Source: Arcuatula senhousia (lineage: Eukaryota; Mollusca; Bivalvia; Mytilida; Mytilidae). From it: a DNA stretch of 64,000 nucleotides. The position numbers and the translations under genes were made by a program. The stretch covers positions 2,604,001 through 2,668,000 of the forward strand of contig OZ020314.1 of assembly GCA_963971305.1 (NCBI GenBank), in the 5' to 3' direction. Below the pieces are notes generated by a model. That model saw nothing but the letters and a program-made list of their open reading frames with translations. It was not told the DNA's origin and searched no databases. Below, one piece after another: positions 10,993 through 21,770 of the stretch; positions within the stretch are counted from its first letter, which is position 1, and every line of letters starts with the position of its first letter.

Positions 10993-11984
10993 AAACGACG
11001 TGTTTTATTTGTTTTGTGACACGAATATTATATGTATTTATTTTGTGGAACCCCTGATTGATTGAATTGATAATTATCTTATACAAAACTGCATGTTTCA
11101 GACCTAGGTTGCAGACATGCATACAAATTAATGCATGTAATCAAGTCCAGTCAAGTAATATTTATTTTAAAGTCGGTACAGAAGCTCTAATGACATTTAA
11201 GTTATATTACACACATACATGTTTATTATAATGACATAATGAACATTGAATTAAAAGACAAATTACTATACTGGGAGGACATACACAACAAACTAAGTAC
11301 ATGCAAAAATTCACATATAGCCCCCTATTTAGGTAGTCACACATACATAGACAGATGCATGTTAGTATGATTATAATAAGACACATGCAGTGGGTGAATT
11401 TATTTTTAAATACTTATAAAATTTATATAGAATGAATATTAGGATTTCTGTCTTGCTACACTGATGTGTGTTTATACTCTATAATTATTGTGTTTTTTTT
11501 TTCTCTTTAAATGTTATATTGCACTAGTGCTGCCTTGTTGGGCCCTTGATTGAAAAAAAATAATGTTCTACATGTATGTTCATACATGTAAAGCTAATAA
11601 AAACAGATTTCATGCCAACAATAAGACAAGACAGAAACACAACAAAACAATTATGTCTAGAAATAAATTTCAACTCAATATAAACATATAAATGTGTCGT
11701 AAACTAAGTAATTGTATCTAGTTTTTTTTTAAAGATTCTCATGAACACTTAGCTTGAATGTCTTGTGCCTTTTAGACATATTAATGATGAATATTAGGAT
11801 ATTTTTAATTTTGGAGATAAAATATGCTTGAGAAACCTCACATGTGATCCTCTTTGTAATTATTCAAAATATATATTGCTTTAAATAAACATTCCATAAA
11901 TTTCAAGGTAAAAATGCAGATTTTGGGCAATTTAGGCCTATCATCTCCATTTTTTTTCTAGGTGGAACACTCTTTCAATTTCAA
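10993..11984. other. Interior of the Mutator-like element, no gene seen
   Basis: AT-rich sequence with no frame resembling a protein on either strand. A small palindromic CATGTATG/CATACATG cluster lies near 11571-11590. Confidence 0.4.
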
Positions 11985-12215
11985 AAATATCAATTTCAAA
12001 ATTTTTAAACCCTAAGATTCTTCCTACCCCAAACATAGGTTGGTGATCTTAGTTATGATTTGTTATTTTTGGTTTTATTGTTCTATGCTCCTCATAATTA
12101 TATAGTGTTTTGCTTTCACTTATATTTTGTGTGGAGCAACTCTGATGAGTCTTGAATAGACGAAACGCCATCAGGCATAGCAACATTTAATGTCTTGAAC
12201 TTTGTTGTAATTTTA
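11985..12215 (+). repeat. Diverged hammerhead-bearing repeat inside the transposon
   Basis: Related to the 358-bp unit at 9150-9775 (AAACCCTAAGATTCTTCCTA, ATGATTTGTTATTTTTGGTT, ACTTTGTTGTAATTT). The hammerhead core CTGATGA-GTC-TTGAATA-GAC-GAAAC is retained at 12142-12163. Stem I (GCAACT against AGGCAT) no longer pairs and stem III is altered (CGCCATC), so this copy is probably inactive. Confidence 0.65.
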
Positions 12216-12802
12216 ATATCTAATAAAGAGTAATGGTAAGCTCAAGAGGTTTTAATCAAATAAAGGTAATAACAAAATACTGAACTTTGAAAATCATCTC
12301 AAATGTCCATAAGACAAGACAAAACAAGGAAGACATACTGAAATATTGAAGATCGCAATGGTCCTGACTTGGTACAGGAATTTCAAAAGGAATGTTGGGT
12401 CAAAACAGAATTACCTACATGTGATAAAAATAAACAACAATAGCTGCTCCTCTGTTCGGGATTTTTTTTTGTCTTTTTACTATATGCGTTCTTTTTAAAA
12501 CTGAAAGAGATTTATCTTCACTGTAAATATACACCTTGGAAAAAGTGAAGCACCCTTGACTATTCCTACAAATCAATGAAACAAATTTGAAGTTTGATGA
12601 TTTCAGTTAATATTTTAATTTGTAAATGTGCAGTGTATGATCAAAGGATGGTAGTGTTTGGTAAGAAGCACATTTTCACCTTGAATAATAGCTGAAAAAT
12701 CTACAAGAAACCAGACTTCTAACTGGCAGTACAAGACCAAAGGTTCAAGTAGTCCATCATGCTAGAGGTGGATATACCAGACTCTTGTTTTGATTTACAT
12801 GA

Positions 12803-13130
12803 AGACACGGTTGTGTAATGGTTAAGGCATTGGACTGGCTACCGAAGGGTCGTGAGTTCCAATCCAGTATCCTTGAACAAGATATTTTACTTCAATTCCA
12901 GTCGACTCGGCTGTAAATAAGTACGTGGTTTGGTAGTGATGGAAATGTTGAATGATAGCTGTTAGGACCTGTACAGCAGCTACGGCTGTATACAATACTC
13001 CACTAGGAGCTGAGAATGATTATAGTTGGCATGGCTCAATAACCATGGATAATAATTTGTGAACCGCTTTGAGACGACATAACTGTTGTGAAAAGCGGTA
13101 TATAAGAACCTCAAATTATTAATTATTACC
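12803..13130 (+). mobile_element. tRNA-derived SINE
   Basis: The 5' part is tRNA-like. A box A-like GTGTAATGGTTAAGGCA (12813-12829) is followed about 30 bp later by a box B-like GAGTTCCAATCC (12854-12865), the two internal RNA polymerase III promoter boxes. A tRNA-unrelated body follows (CAGCTACGGCTGTATACAA, GAACCGCTTTGAGACGACAT, GAAAAGCGGTATATAAGAAC) and an ATTATTAATTATTA tail, the usual (ATT)n-like SINE end. No protein is expected. Direct repeats at the ends are not clear. Confidence 0.7.
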
Positions 13131-13560
13131 ATAATTATTTTCAAATGCAATTTGACAACTTAATAACAGTTTTGTGCTTCAGGTCATGTAGGTGGCACTC
13201 CTTTTTGAAGACCATGTTTATGTACATGTACATAAGCTATTGATTTTGCCATGGCATGTTATGTAAATATACAAGAATATGTCTGACATCTCGCAATATT
13301 TTTGGATGGACAGATGCTCAGACCTGAACGCTATCTGCCCCCATCTTGCATAGATGGGGCATAAAAAAGTTATTTTATTGATTTAAAGCATGTTTTAAGT
13401 TGTGCTTAACATTGCAGTTTTAGTTCCCAAAATTAACAATTTAGAAGGACTAACAGTTTATTAATAGTTTGAAGGTGTTTTGAAATTGTATGACTTAAAA
13501 AAGAACCATGGGAGCTTAACTTTTATACAGGTGTATAGTTTTATATGCGAGGGAGAATAA
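13131..13560. other. Intergenic within the transposon; tail of a dispersed repeat
   Basis: No gene is seen. The phrase TGGACAGATG ... CATAGATGGGGCATAAAAA at 13310-13370 resembles the ends near 13860-13927 and 26225-26280, so it is probably the tail of one dispersed mollusc repeat family. Confidence 0.4.
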
Positions 13561-13589
13561 TGCAGAAATAGAAAAATACAAGTTCTGTG

Positions 13590-13700
13590 CGGGGCCACCA
13601 GGCAATTTGCCCAACTTTGCACCAGCATCAAATTAAAGCCTGGGGAGGGAATCGAACCCTCGTACACAGAATAATGTTAACAAATGAATTTGCCAAACTT
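13590..13700 (-). repeat. tRNA-like fragment with a consensus box B
   Basis: On the minus strand, TACGAGGGTTCGATTCCCTC at about 13642-13661 contains a consensus B box (GGTTCGATTCC). No folding cloverleaf with a 7-bp acceptor stem is visible and the A box is poor. It is most likely a decayed tRNA-derived SINE head rather than a tRNA gene. Confidence 0.35.
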
Positions 13701-14255
13701 AAAAGACACTCCCAGGGCCTAAGATTCTTCAGATTCATTCCTTTGAATGTTTTTTATCAATTTTATCCATTGTCCTGTTCTGCCATGTTTGTTGACAAAT
13801 TATATCAAAACACAATTTTAAAATATTTTGAAAAAGAATATGCCCAAAAGACATAATGCCCAAGGCCAACGGACAAACAACAGACCCAAACACTATATGC
13901 TCCCCTTCTTTTGTAAATTGGGCTTAAAAAGGTTTGAAAATGCCCTAAAATGGTTTCAGAGATGTTTATAAATGTAATAAAGGGATTGGGATGCCTAAAG
14001 ATGACAAGAACATGAATTACCTGTCAGGAAAAGTATCCCTTTTGTCTTTGTATTTCAAAATATTGCTGAGATCCTGATTAATCATTACTGTGCTGCAACT
14101 TTAGCCTACTCCAAAAGAACAATGATTTATTGGAGCGTTTCCCACTCACAACCAACAAGGAGGTATTGCAGCTGAGGAGTAAATTTTTTTAAAATTTATT
14201 TTTATTTTTTATTTTTTATCATTTTTTTTTTTAATTTTTTTTTTTTTTTTAAATA
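13700..14255. other. Intergenic within the transposon, no gene seen
   Basis: Contains a repeat tail ending near 13927 (AACACTATATGCTCCCCTTC ... GGGCTTAAAAA) and a T-rich low-complexity run at 14185-14255. A short ORF at 13587-13856 spans the tRNA-like fragment and is not supported. Confidence 0.4.
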
Positions 14256-14257
14256 CC

Positions 14258-14560
14258 TAATTAGGAGTTTCCCTCACAGCCTAGGCGAACAATGTAAATG
14301 ATAACACACAGGGCTCGTGAGTAAACACCCAGGCATTTTTTTTATCAGAAAACAGAACACTAACAAAGTATATAAATAATAACAAGAATAAACTAACAAA
14401 GAAATAAAAAGTCCCATTTTTGAGTTTCCTCACAGCCTAGGCGAACAATGTAAATGATAACACACAGGGCTCGTGAGGAAACACCCAGCCAATTTTTTTT
14501 TATCAGATACTAACAACGTATATAAATACATGTTATAACAAGAATAAACCATAATTAACA
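14258..14560 (+). repeat. ~160-bp direct repeat, two copies
   Basis: CACAGCCTAGGCGAACAATG and TAAATGATAACACACAGGGC occur in both copies, near 14275 and 14430. Both are followed by a T-run, ATCAGA, GTATATAAATA and AACAAGAATAAAC. Copy 2 has small indels. Confidence 0.75.
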
Positions 14561-14943
14561 ATAACAATAAATATGTGTAATAATAATAAATAAAACAAAA
14601 TATGCAAAAATAAATATAATAAATTTAATAGCATGCAAACAAATAATAAAACAATGTTTTAGTTCATAAAAATAAAGATATGTAGTAACCTTTTCTAAAA
14701 ATAAAGGTATTCAAGAAAAATGAGCTAAATTAATAAATAAATACTTGGACAATACCATGATACCACGATCATCCCTATAAGTACCCAGGATATGTTGGAA
14801 TAAACTTTTTTCTCATGAACTAAAACATTTGAAAAATAAATTAATTAAACAACGAACGCAAGCGGTGAAGGGTATTGATTTTTTGGTTTTAATTTAGGAG
14901 TCCAAACTATCATCAGTGGAATTTATTGGTGGCCGTGAAAAAA

Positions 14944-15459
14944 CTATTTTTGTTTTTTTCCGTCCTTTCCTATAATTGTTATGGGCCTACCAAACAAGGA
15001 TGGTGGTACCAAAAAGTTACTAGGCAACCCTTGTTGTGTATTCAGAATAGGAGCTTGACCTTGAGGTTGGATAACAGGGGGCTGACTTGAAGGTACCAAA
15101 CGAAGGGGTGGATATGGTGCCACAGAAGGACCTTGCTTTTGAATTTGCTGTGCTGAGTTTGATAATTTGAGAAGTTTATTTTTTTCTTCCAAAGATGGCT
15201 TTTTGAATGGAATTTTTTTCTTTCTGCCAGTTGAAAAAGTTGTAGATTTAAACCTAGGCTGTAAAATATTATTTGCATTTGGAGCGATTTGTTCAGTTTT
15301 CTTCATTTGACTTAATGTACCAAGTTTTTCAGAGCCATCATTTGCTGCTATAATATAATCTAAAGTTGATATTATATTATCAAGTCGAAAATCTTGAACA
15401 GACTGACTAGTTTCAACTTGCTCCCAAATCTTTTCAAATCGCTCCTTAATACATTTTTT
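14944..15459 (-). CDS. C-terminal part of the transposase in the shifted frame
   Basis: This frame (-1 relative to the main ORF) is open from the T9 run at 15454-15462 to a stop at 14944-14946, about 170 codons. It starts CIKERFEKIWEQVETSQSVQ, an acidic/amphipathic stretch that reads like real protein. It continues into a Lys-rich segment (STGRKKKIPFKKPSLEEKNK) and a Pro/Gln-rich tail (PPLRLVPSSQPPVIQPQGQ). The basic tail could be a nuclear-localisation or DNA-binding region. Expression needs either a one-base correction or -1 ribosomal slippage at the A9 run. Confidence 0.6.
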   Translation of the reverse strand, partial: KKCIKERFEKIWEQVETSQSVQDFRLDNIISTLDYIIAANDGSEKLGTLSQMKKTEQIAPNANNILQPRFKSTTFSTGRKKKIPFKKPSLEEKNKLLKLSNSAQQIQKQGPSVAPYPPLRLVPSSQPPVIQPQGQAPILNTQQGLPSNFLVPPSLFGRPITIIGKDGKKQK

Positions 15460-18119
15460 TTTGACAGTATAGAAGATTTGTTAGCCTGACTTTCAGAAGA
15501 ATCTTGTTTATCATCTTTCATACATGTATTTTCCCAATGTTCAGATATAATTTGATCAGGTTGATCTTTATTTAAAATAGATTGAATTTTATGTAAATGC
15601 TTACATATGTTTCCCTCACTAAAGTCATAACAATTACAGGAAAGGATGTGTCGACATAAATTTATACATGGAAATTTTTTACATTTATTAAAGCAATGTG
15701 ATTCAGGACAATTTTTGTTGAGGTGACAAATTGTATAAAGATTGTTATTTGATAATACAGAAAATGTTCTTTCATTTACATGGTTAATTAAAGTATCTGA
15801 TATTTCAAAACTAGATTGATGTCTATCAAAATTTTGAATATCTTTATCAGAGGGTATGCTATAAATGTCTGCCTTTAAATGTTTAAAATAAATGTTGTTT
15901 TCTATTTGAAGTAATGTTTCAAGAAGAATATCAATTCTACGATTCCTTTTTCCTTCTAGATATATAGTTTTAAGCTGATTATGGAAACTCTCTAAGTACA
16001 TATTGGTGTTAACATTGCCAGATTCACCTGTCCTAAAACACATTGCCCACTTTTCCTTTCTAGAAAGATAATATTTTGTGAAATATTCCAAAAAAGGGGG
16101 ACAAGACTCAGAAAGTTTATTTATTAAGATTGAAATATAGTCATTAAATCTCTCTTCACTCTTAGTTTCTAATGCTGCACATAAAATACAATAAATTTGA
16201 GCTTGTTCTTCATTGTCTTTTATATGTTGTTTAATTTTTAAACGCCAATTTTTATGAATGTGCCAAATACATAAGAAATGATTTATATTTTCTCCATAAA
16301 ATTTTTTTGCAGCATTCCACCCAGCATTGTCATCATCTGTCATCAAATAATTAATTTTAGTAGAAGGACTTTTATCTTTAACAGCTTTTAAGAACAATGA
16401 CAATGCCAATTCATCCTCTCGATTTGAGATGCAAAAAGCTACAGGATATCCATGTCTAAATTCATCAGGTACTAATAGAGTAATCAATTTGAAAGAATAA
16501 GTGTTTGTTTTATGGGTGGAATCCAAACAAATAATGAGAGGAGCCAATTTTTCATACATTTCTAACTGCTGTTTTGTCATAAGTGCAAGCATAAAATCAT
16601 TTATACTTAAACCAAAGGTGTCATCAATTACCCCTTGTGGTTTATAAATTAATATGGGATCAAATTTTTCTTTTCTTAATGCATCTACTCTTAAAAAGGT
16701 TGAAGTTGCATCATCACTGTGCCTGATGACTGAAGAGTCTACAATTTTTTGTTTTAAATTATGAATGGTTTTTCTATCTATTAAATGGTAATGTTTTAAA
16801 TCAGTCAAGTCATCCCTATTATCTCTATCACCAAACTTTTCCCTAATCTTGTTTAAAATTGTATTTATAGGAATATTTAATGCTAGCATAGTTGAAATTT
16901 CAGATTTTATTTGATCAGGTATTGGGAGAAATTTACTTTGTTCAAAACTTAAAGAGTGAGAATGTGATTTTATATACTTAACCTTTACATCACCATCTTT
17001 TGAAACTAAAACAGACAGCCTTGACAAACACAAATCATTTAGTTTGCAGGAACCTTTTTTAAATTCTTTCCTTTTTCTTTCTGTTTTAATTCTTTGCTTA
17101 CCATCCCTATGACAAACCAATATAAATCGATGACTGCCATCTTTATTGAAAGTTTTTTTGCGATGCTGAACAAATCTAGTATTAAATTTTATGGACTCTT
17201 CCTGCACAAATTTATTAAATGATTCCAGAGATTCAAATGAGAGAGTTTCTACAGAAATATCTGCTTCATGAAAACTAATTAAATGATTTATTAATTCTTC
17301 AACATGGAAAAACTGAATTTCACAAGAACTAACAAGACAATTCATTCTCTTGTCATTCTCCTTGACTTTATCATGGACTTCTTTTATATGCCTATTCAAA
17401 TGGGATTTTTGATTAAAGGATTTTAAACAAATGTCACAAGTATTTTTATCTTTTATGTTAATTTCACCATCAGTTTTGCCATAGGAATGAAAAGAATTAA
17501 TTTGTGACAATTTAGGTGAAGTAATTGTTTCTTTAGGACTATTGTCTGGACAAACAGAATCCAAAAAAACTTTTTTGCATCCAGGTACTTTTAAATTCCA
17601 AATATAATTACTACTAGGTTTTTGAAAATTTTGTAATGAATCATCAATATCATTGTCTGATGGAATATATTCTGTTACAGTTTCATAGTGACCTCCGCCA
17701 GCTCTTGTCCAAACTAAATGAATTCTATTCCTAGAGTTTCCAAAGTCATGTTCATGTGTTGCAACATTAGGGTTTTCCGGATCACCACCAAATGTTACCA
17801 AGATATTAATGCCAAAATGTCTAGACAATGCCAAAATTGATTCCTGTCCTGCAAATGTGCCCAACTGTCTTAAACGACCTAATTCCTCTTGAATTTCAAC
17901 ATTATGATTAGAAATAAAAAACATTCCAAAAACATCTAAATTTTGTTCTATTTCATTTATGGCAAGATTTCGCAAATCTTGGTGGTGATCCTGATTACCA
18001 TATAATGCCAGACTTACAGCCCTAAAAAGACAATTACCATCGCCTATAATAGGTTGTCTATACAAACCATACAAATTCAAATACTCATCCTGCCTTGTTC
18101 TTTCTAAACTGGTATCCAT
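15372..18119 (-). CDS. MULE-type transposase with N-terminal OTU domain
   Basis: Residues are numbered from an upstream TTG at 18143; the first ATG is residue 9 at 18117-18119, and an in-frame stop lies just before. OTU cysteine-protease-like domain at about 20-160: catalytic Asp35 and Cys38 in GDGNCLFRA and His152 in GGGHYETV. C2H2 finger: Cys236, Cys239, His252, His257; a second candidate lies at about 266-293. A DDE transposase core of the MULE family follows: Asp541 (CLDSTHK), Asp603 (TDDDNAGWN), the CxWH box (CIWHIHKNW) and Glu718 (MYLESFHNQ). SWIM-type zinc finger near 834-850 (CNCYDFSEGNICKHLH). The protein should bind the TIRs and catalyse cut-and-paste transposition in the nucleus. 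The frame is lost at an A9 run, giving a spurious end (LKLVSLFKIFDLII); the natural C terminus continues in the overlapping frame. OTU fused to a MULE transposase is unusual. Confidence 0.88.
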   Translation of the reverse strand: MDTSLERTRQDEYLNLYGLYRQPIIGDGNCLFRAVSLALYGNQDHHQDLRNLAINEIEQNLDVFGMFFISNHNVEIQEELGRLRQLGTFAGQESILALSRHFGINILVTFGGDPENPNVATHEHDFGNSRNRIHLVWTRAGGGHYETVTEYIPSDNDIDDSLQNFQKPSSNYIWNLKVPGCKKVFLDSVCPDNSPKETITSPKLSQINSFHSYGKTDGEINIKDKNTCDICLKSFNQKSHLNRHIKEVHDKVKENDKRMNCLVSSCEIQFFHVEELINHLISFHEADISVETLSFESLESFNKFVQEESIKFNTRFVQHRKKTFNKDGSHRFILVCHRDGKQRIKTERKRKEFKKGSCKLNDLCLSRLSVLVSKDGDVKVKYIKSHSHSLSFEQSKFLPIPDQIKSEISTMLALNIPINTILNKIREKFGDRDNRDDLTDLKHYHLIDRKTIHNLKQKIVDSSVIRHSDDATSTFLRVDALRKEKFDPILIYKPQGVIDDTFGLSINDFMLALMTKQQLEMYEKLAPLIICLDSTHKTNTYSFKLITLLVPDEFRHGYPVAFCISNREDELALSLFLKAVKDKSPSTKINYLMTDDDNAGWNAAKKFYGENINHFLCIWHIHKNWRLKIKQHIKDNEEQAQIYCILCAALETKSEERFNDYISILINKLSESCPPFLEYFTKYYLSRKEKWAMCFRTGESGNVNTNMYLESFHNQLKTIYLEGKRNRRIDILLETLLQIENNIYFKHLKADIYSIPSDKDIQNFDRHQSSFEISDTLINHVNERTFSVLSNNNLYTICHLNKNCPESHCFNKCKKFPCINLCRHILSCNCYDFSEGNICKHLHKIQSILNKDQPDQIISEHWENTCMKDDKQDSSESQANKSSILSKKNVLRSDLKRFGSKLKLVSLFKIFDLII

Positions 18120-18143
18120 CCGACTTCTTTCAAGTGGGTCCAA

Positions 18144-18160
18144 TACCTAAAAAAAAGAGA
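18144..18160 (-). promoter_or_regulatory. Possible 3' splice site before the transposase ORF
   Basis: On the minus strand the coding region is preceded by a pyrimidine tract and AG (CTCTTTTTTTTAG, then GTATTGGACC). This is a good 3' splice acceptor about 28 bp before the first ATG. It would fit an upstream non-coding or short coding exon located within or beyond the 71-bp satellite. It could also be chance in AT-rich DNA. Confidence 0.35.
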
Positions 18161-18249
18161 AATGTTTATTAAATAAAAGATAAGAGTAAGATTCATAAAT
18201 TAAGTCATAAAGTGTATTTGATTATAATTCAAAGTCAAATCTTTTAAGT

Positions 18250-21200
18250 GTAAAATGATTACATGCATGCCTATAGGTGTTGCAATATTTTTAGCCTAAA
18301 ACAAGTATTATCTGATGAGTAATCATTGACTACATGTACTCCTAGAGGTGTTGCAGTATTTTTGGCCTGTTACAAGTATTATCTGATGAGTTATCATTGA
18401 CTACATGCATTCCTAGAGGTGTTGGGGTATTATTAGCCTAGTACAAGTATTATCTGATGAGTAATCATTGATTACATGCATGCTTAGAGGTGTTGGAGTA
18501 TTATTAGCCTAGTACAAGTCTTATCTGATGAGTAATCATTGACTACATGCATTCCTAGAGGTGTTGGAGTATTATTAACCTAGTACAAGTATTATCTGAG
18601 GAGTAATCATTGACTACATGTACTCCTAGAGGTGTTGCAGTATTTTTGGCCTGTAACAAGTATTATCTGATGAGTTATCATTGACTACATGCATGCCTAG
18701 AGGTGTTGGAGTATTATTGGCCTAGTACAAGTATTATCTGATGAGTAATCATTGACTACATGTACTCCTAGAGGTGTTGCAGTATTATTAGCCTAGTACA
18801 AGTATTATCTGATGAGTAATCATTGACTACATGTACTTCTAGAGGTGTTGCAGTATTATTAGCCTAGTACAAGTATTATCTGATGAGTTATCATTGACTA
18901 CATGCATGCCTAGAGGTGTTGGAGTATTATTAGCTTAGAACAAGTATTATCTGATGAGTAATCATTGACTACATGCATGCCTATAGGTGTTGCAATATTA
19001 TTAGCCTAAAACAAGTATTATCTGATGAGTAATCATTGACTACATGTACTCCTAGAGGTGTTGCAGTATTTTTGGCCTGTTACAAGTATTATCTGATGAG
19101 TTATCATTGACTACATGCATGCCTAGAGGTGTTGGAGTATTATTAGCCTAGTACATGTATTATCTGATGAGTAATCATTGACTACATGTACTCCTAGAGG
19201 TGTTGCAGTATTTTTGGCCTGTTACAAGTATTATCTGATGAGTTATCATTGACTACATGCATGCCTAGAGGTGTTGGAGTATTATTAGCTTAGTACAAGT
19301 ATTATCTGATGAGTAATCATTGATTACATGCATGCCTATAGGTGTTGCAATATTTTTAGCCTAAAACAAGTATTATCTGATGAGTAATCATTGACTACAT
19401 GTACTCCTAGAGGTGTTGCAGTATTTTTGGCCTGTTACAAGTATTATCTGATGAGTTATCATTGACTACATGCATGCCTAGAGGTGTTGGAGTTTTATTA
19501 GCTTAGTACAAGTATTATCTGATGAGTAATCATTGACTACATGTACTCCTAGAGGTGTTGCAGTATTATTAGCCTAGTGCAAGTATTATCTGATGAGTAA
19601 TCATTGACTACATGTACTCCTAGAGGTGTTGGAGTATTATTAGCCTAGTACGAGTATTATCTGATGAGTAATCATTGACTACATGCATTCCTAGAGGTGT
19701 TGGAGTATTATTAACCTAGTACAAGTATTATCTGATGAGTTATCATTGACTACATGTATGCCTAGCGGTGTTGGAGTATTATTAGCTTAGTACAAGTTTT
19801 ATCTGATGAGTAATCATTGATTACATGTATGCCTAGATGTGTTGCAATATTTTTAGCCTAAAACAATTATTATATGATGTGTAATCATTGACTACATGCA
19901 TTCCTAGAGGTGTTGGAGTATTATTAGCCTAGTACAAGTATTATCTGATGAGTAATCATTGATTACATGCATGCCTAGAGGTGTTGCAGTATTTTTGGCC
20001 TGTAACAATTATTATCTGATGAGTAATCATTGACTACATGCATGCCTAGCGGTGTTGCAGTATTTTTGGCCTGTTACAAGTATTATCTGATGAGTAATCA
20101 TTGATTACATGTACTCCTAGAGGTGTTGCAGTATTTTTGGCCTGTTACAAGTATTATCTGATGAGTTATCATTGACTACATGCATGCCTAGAGGTGTTGG
20201 AGTATTATTAGCTTAGTACAAGTATTATCTGATGAGTAATCATTGACTACATGTACTCCTAGAGGTGTTGCAGTATTATTAGCATCAGTAGTATGAGTTA
20301 TCATTGACTACATGCATGCCTAGAGGTGTTGGAGTATTATTAGCTTAGTACAAGTATTATCTGATGAGTACTCATTGACTACATGTACTCCTAGAGGTGT
20401 TGCAGTATTATTAGCCTAGTACAAGTATTATCTGATGAGTAATCATTGACTACATGCATTCCTAGAGGTGTTGGAGTATTATTAACCTAGTACAAGTATT
20501 ATCTGATGAGTTATCATTGACTACATGTATGCCTAGCGGTGTTGGAGTATTATTAGCTTAGTACAAGTTTTATCTGATGAGTAATCATTGATTACATGTA
20601 TGCCTAGATGTGTTGCAATATTTTTAGCCTAAAACAATTATTATATGATGTGTAATCATTGACTAAATGCATTCCTAGAGGTGTTGGAGTATTATTAGCC
20701 TAGTACAAGTATTATCTGATGAGTAATCATTGATTACATGCATGCCTAGAGGTGTTGCAGTATTTTTGGCCTGTAACAATTATTATCTGATGAGTAATCA
20801 TTGACTACATGCATGCCTAGCGGTGTTGCAGTATTTTTGGCCTGTTACAAGTATTATCTGATGAGTAATCATTGATTACATGTACTCCTAGAGGTGTTGC
20901 AGTATTTTTGGCCTGTTACAAGTATTATCTGATGAGTTATCATTGACTACATGCATGCCTAGAGGTGTTGGAGTATTATTAGCTTAGTACAAGTATTATC
21001 TGATGAGTAATCATTGACTACATGTACTCCTAGAGGTGTTGCAGTATTATTAGCATCAGTAGTATGAGTTATCATTGACTACATGCATGCCTAGAGGTGT
21101 TGGAGTATTATTAGCTTAGTACAAGTATTATCTGATGAGTACTCATTGACTACATGTACTCCTAGAGGTGTTGCAGTATTATTAGCCTAGTACAAGTATT

Positions 21201-21770
21201 ATCTGATGAGTAATCATTGACTACATGTACTCCTAGAGGTCTTGCAGTATTATTAGCCTAGTACAAGTATTATCTGATGAGTAATCATTGACTACATGCA
21301 TTCCTAGAGGTGTTGCAGTATTATTAGCCTAGTACAAGTATTATCTGATGAGTAATCATTGACTACATGTACTCCTAGAGGTCTTGCAGTATTATTAGCC
21401 TAGTACAAGTATTATCTGATGAGTAATCATTGACTACATGTACTCCTAGAGGTGTTGCAGTATTATTAGCCTAGTACAAGTATTATCTGATGAGTAATCA
21501 TTGACTACATGCATTCCTAGAGGTGTTGGGGTATTATTAGCCTAGTACAAGTATTATCTGATGAGTAATCATTGACTACATGCATTCCTAGAGGTGTTGG
21601 AGTGTTATTAACCTAGTACAAGTATTATCTGATGAGTAATCATTGACTACATGCATGCCTAGAGGTGTTGCAGTAATTTTTGCCTAGTACAAGTATTATT
21701 TGATGAGTAGTCATTGATTACTTGTATGCCTTGAGGTGTTGCAGTATTTTTTGCCTAGAACAAGTAAGCC
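18250..21770 (+). repeat. 71-bp satellite array inside the Mutator-like element
   Basis: About 49 head-to-tail units of 71 bp, with CTACATG, CCTAGAGGTGTTG, AGTATTATTAGCCTAGTACA and TATTATCTGATGAGTAATCA. Variant types (GCATGCCTAG, TACTCCTAG and CATTCCTAG; ATTATTAGCC against TTTTTGGCC) are mixed. A higher-order block repeats every 771 bp: a damaged unit AGCATCAGTAGTATGAGTT occurs at 20281 and 21052, and ACAATTATTATATGATGTG occurs near 19861 and 20632. No coding role is seen. Confidence 0.93.

Noticed and set aside
13642..13661. A tRNA gene on the minus strand (box B GGTTCGATTCC)
   Set aside because: No acceptor stem or acceptable cloverleaf could be found; treated as a decayed tRNA-derived repeat.
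18120..18143. Transposase start at 18143
   Set aside because: The codon there is TTG, not ATG; the first ATG in frame is 18117-18119.
18250..21770. Hammerhead ribozymes in the 71-bp satellite because of CTGATGAG in every unit
   Set aside because: No GAAA follows at the right distance and no stem I or III pairing is present.
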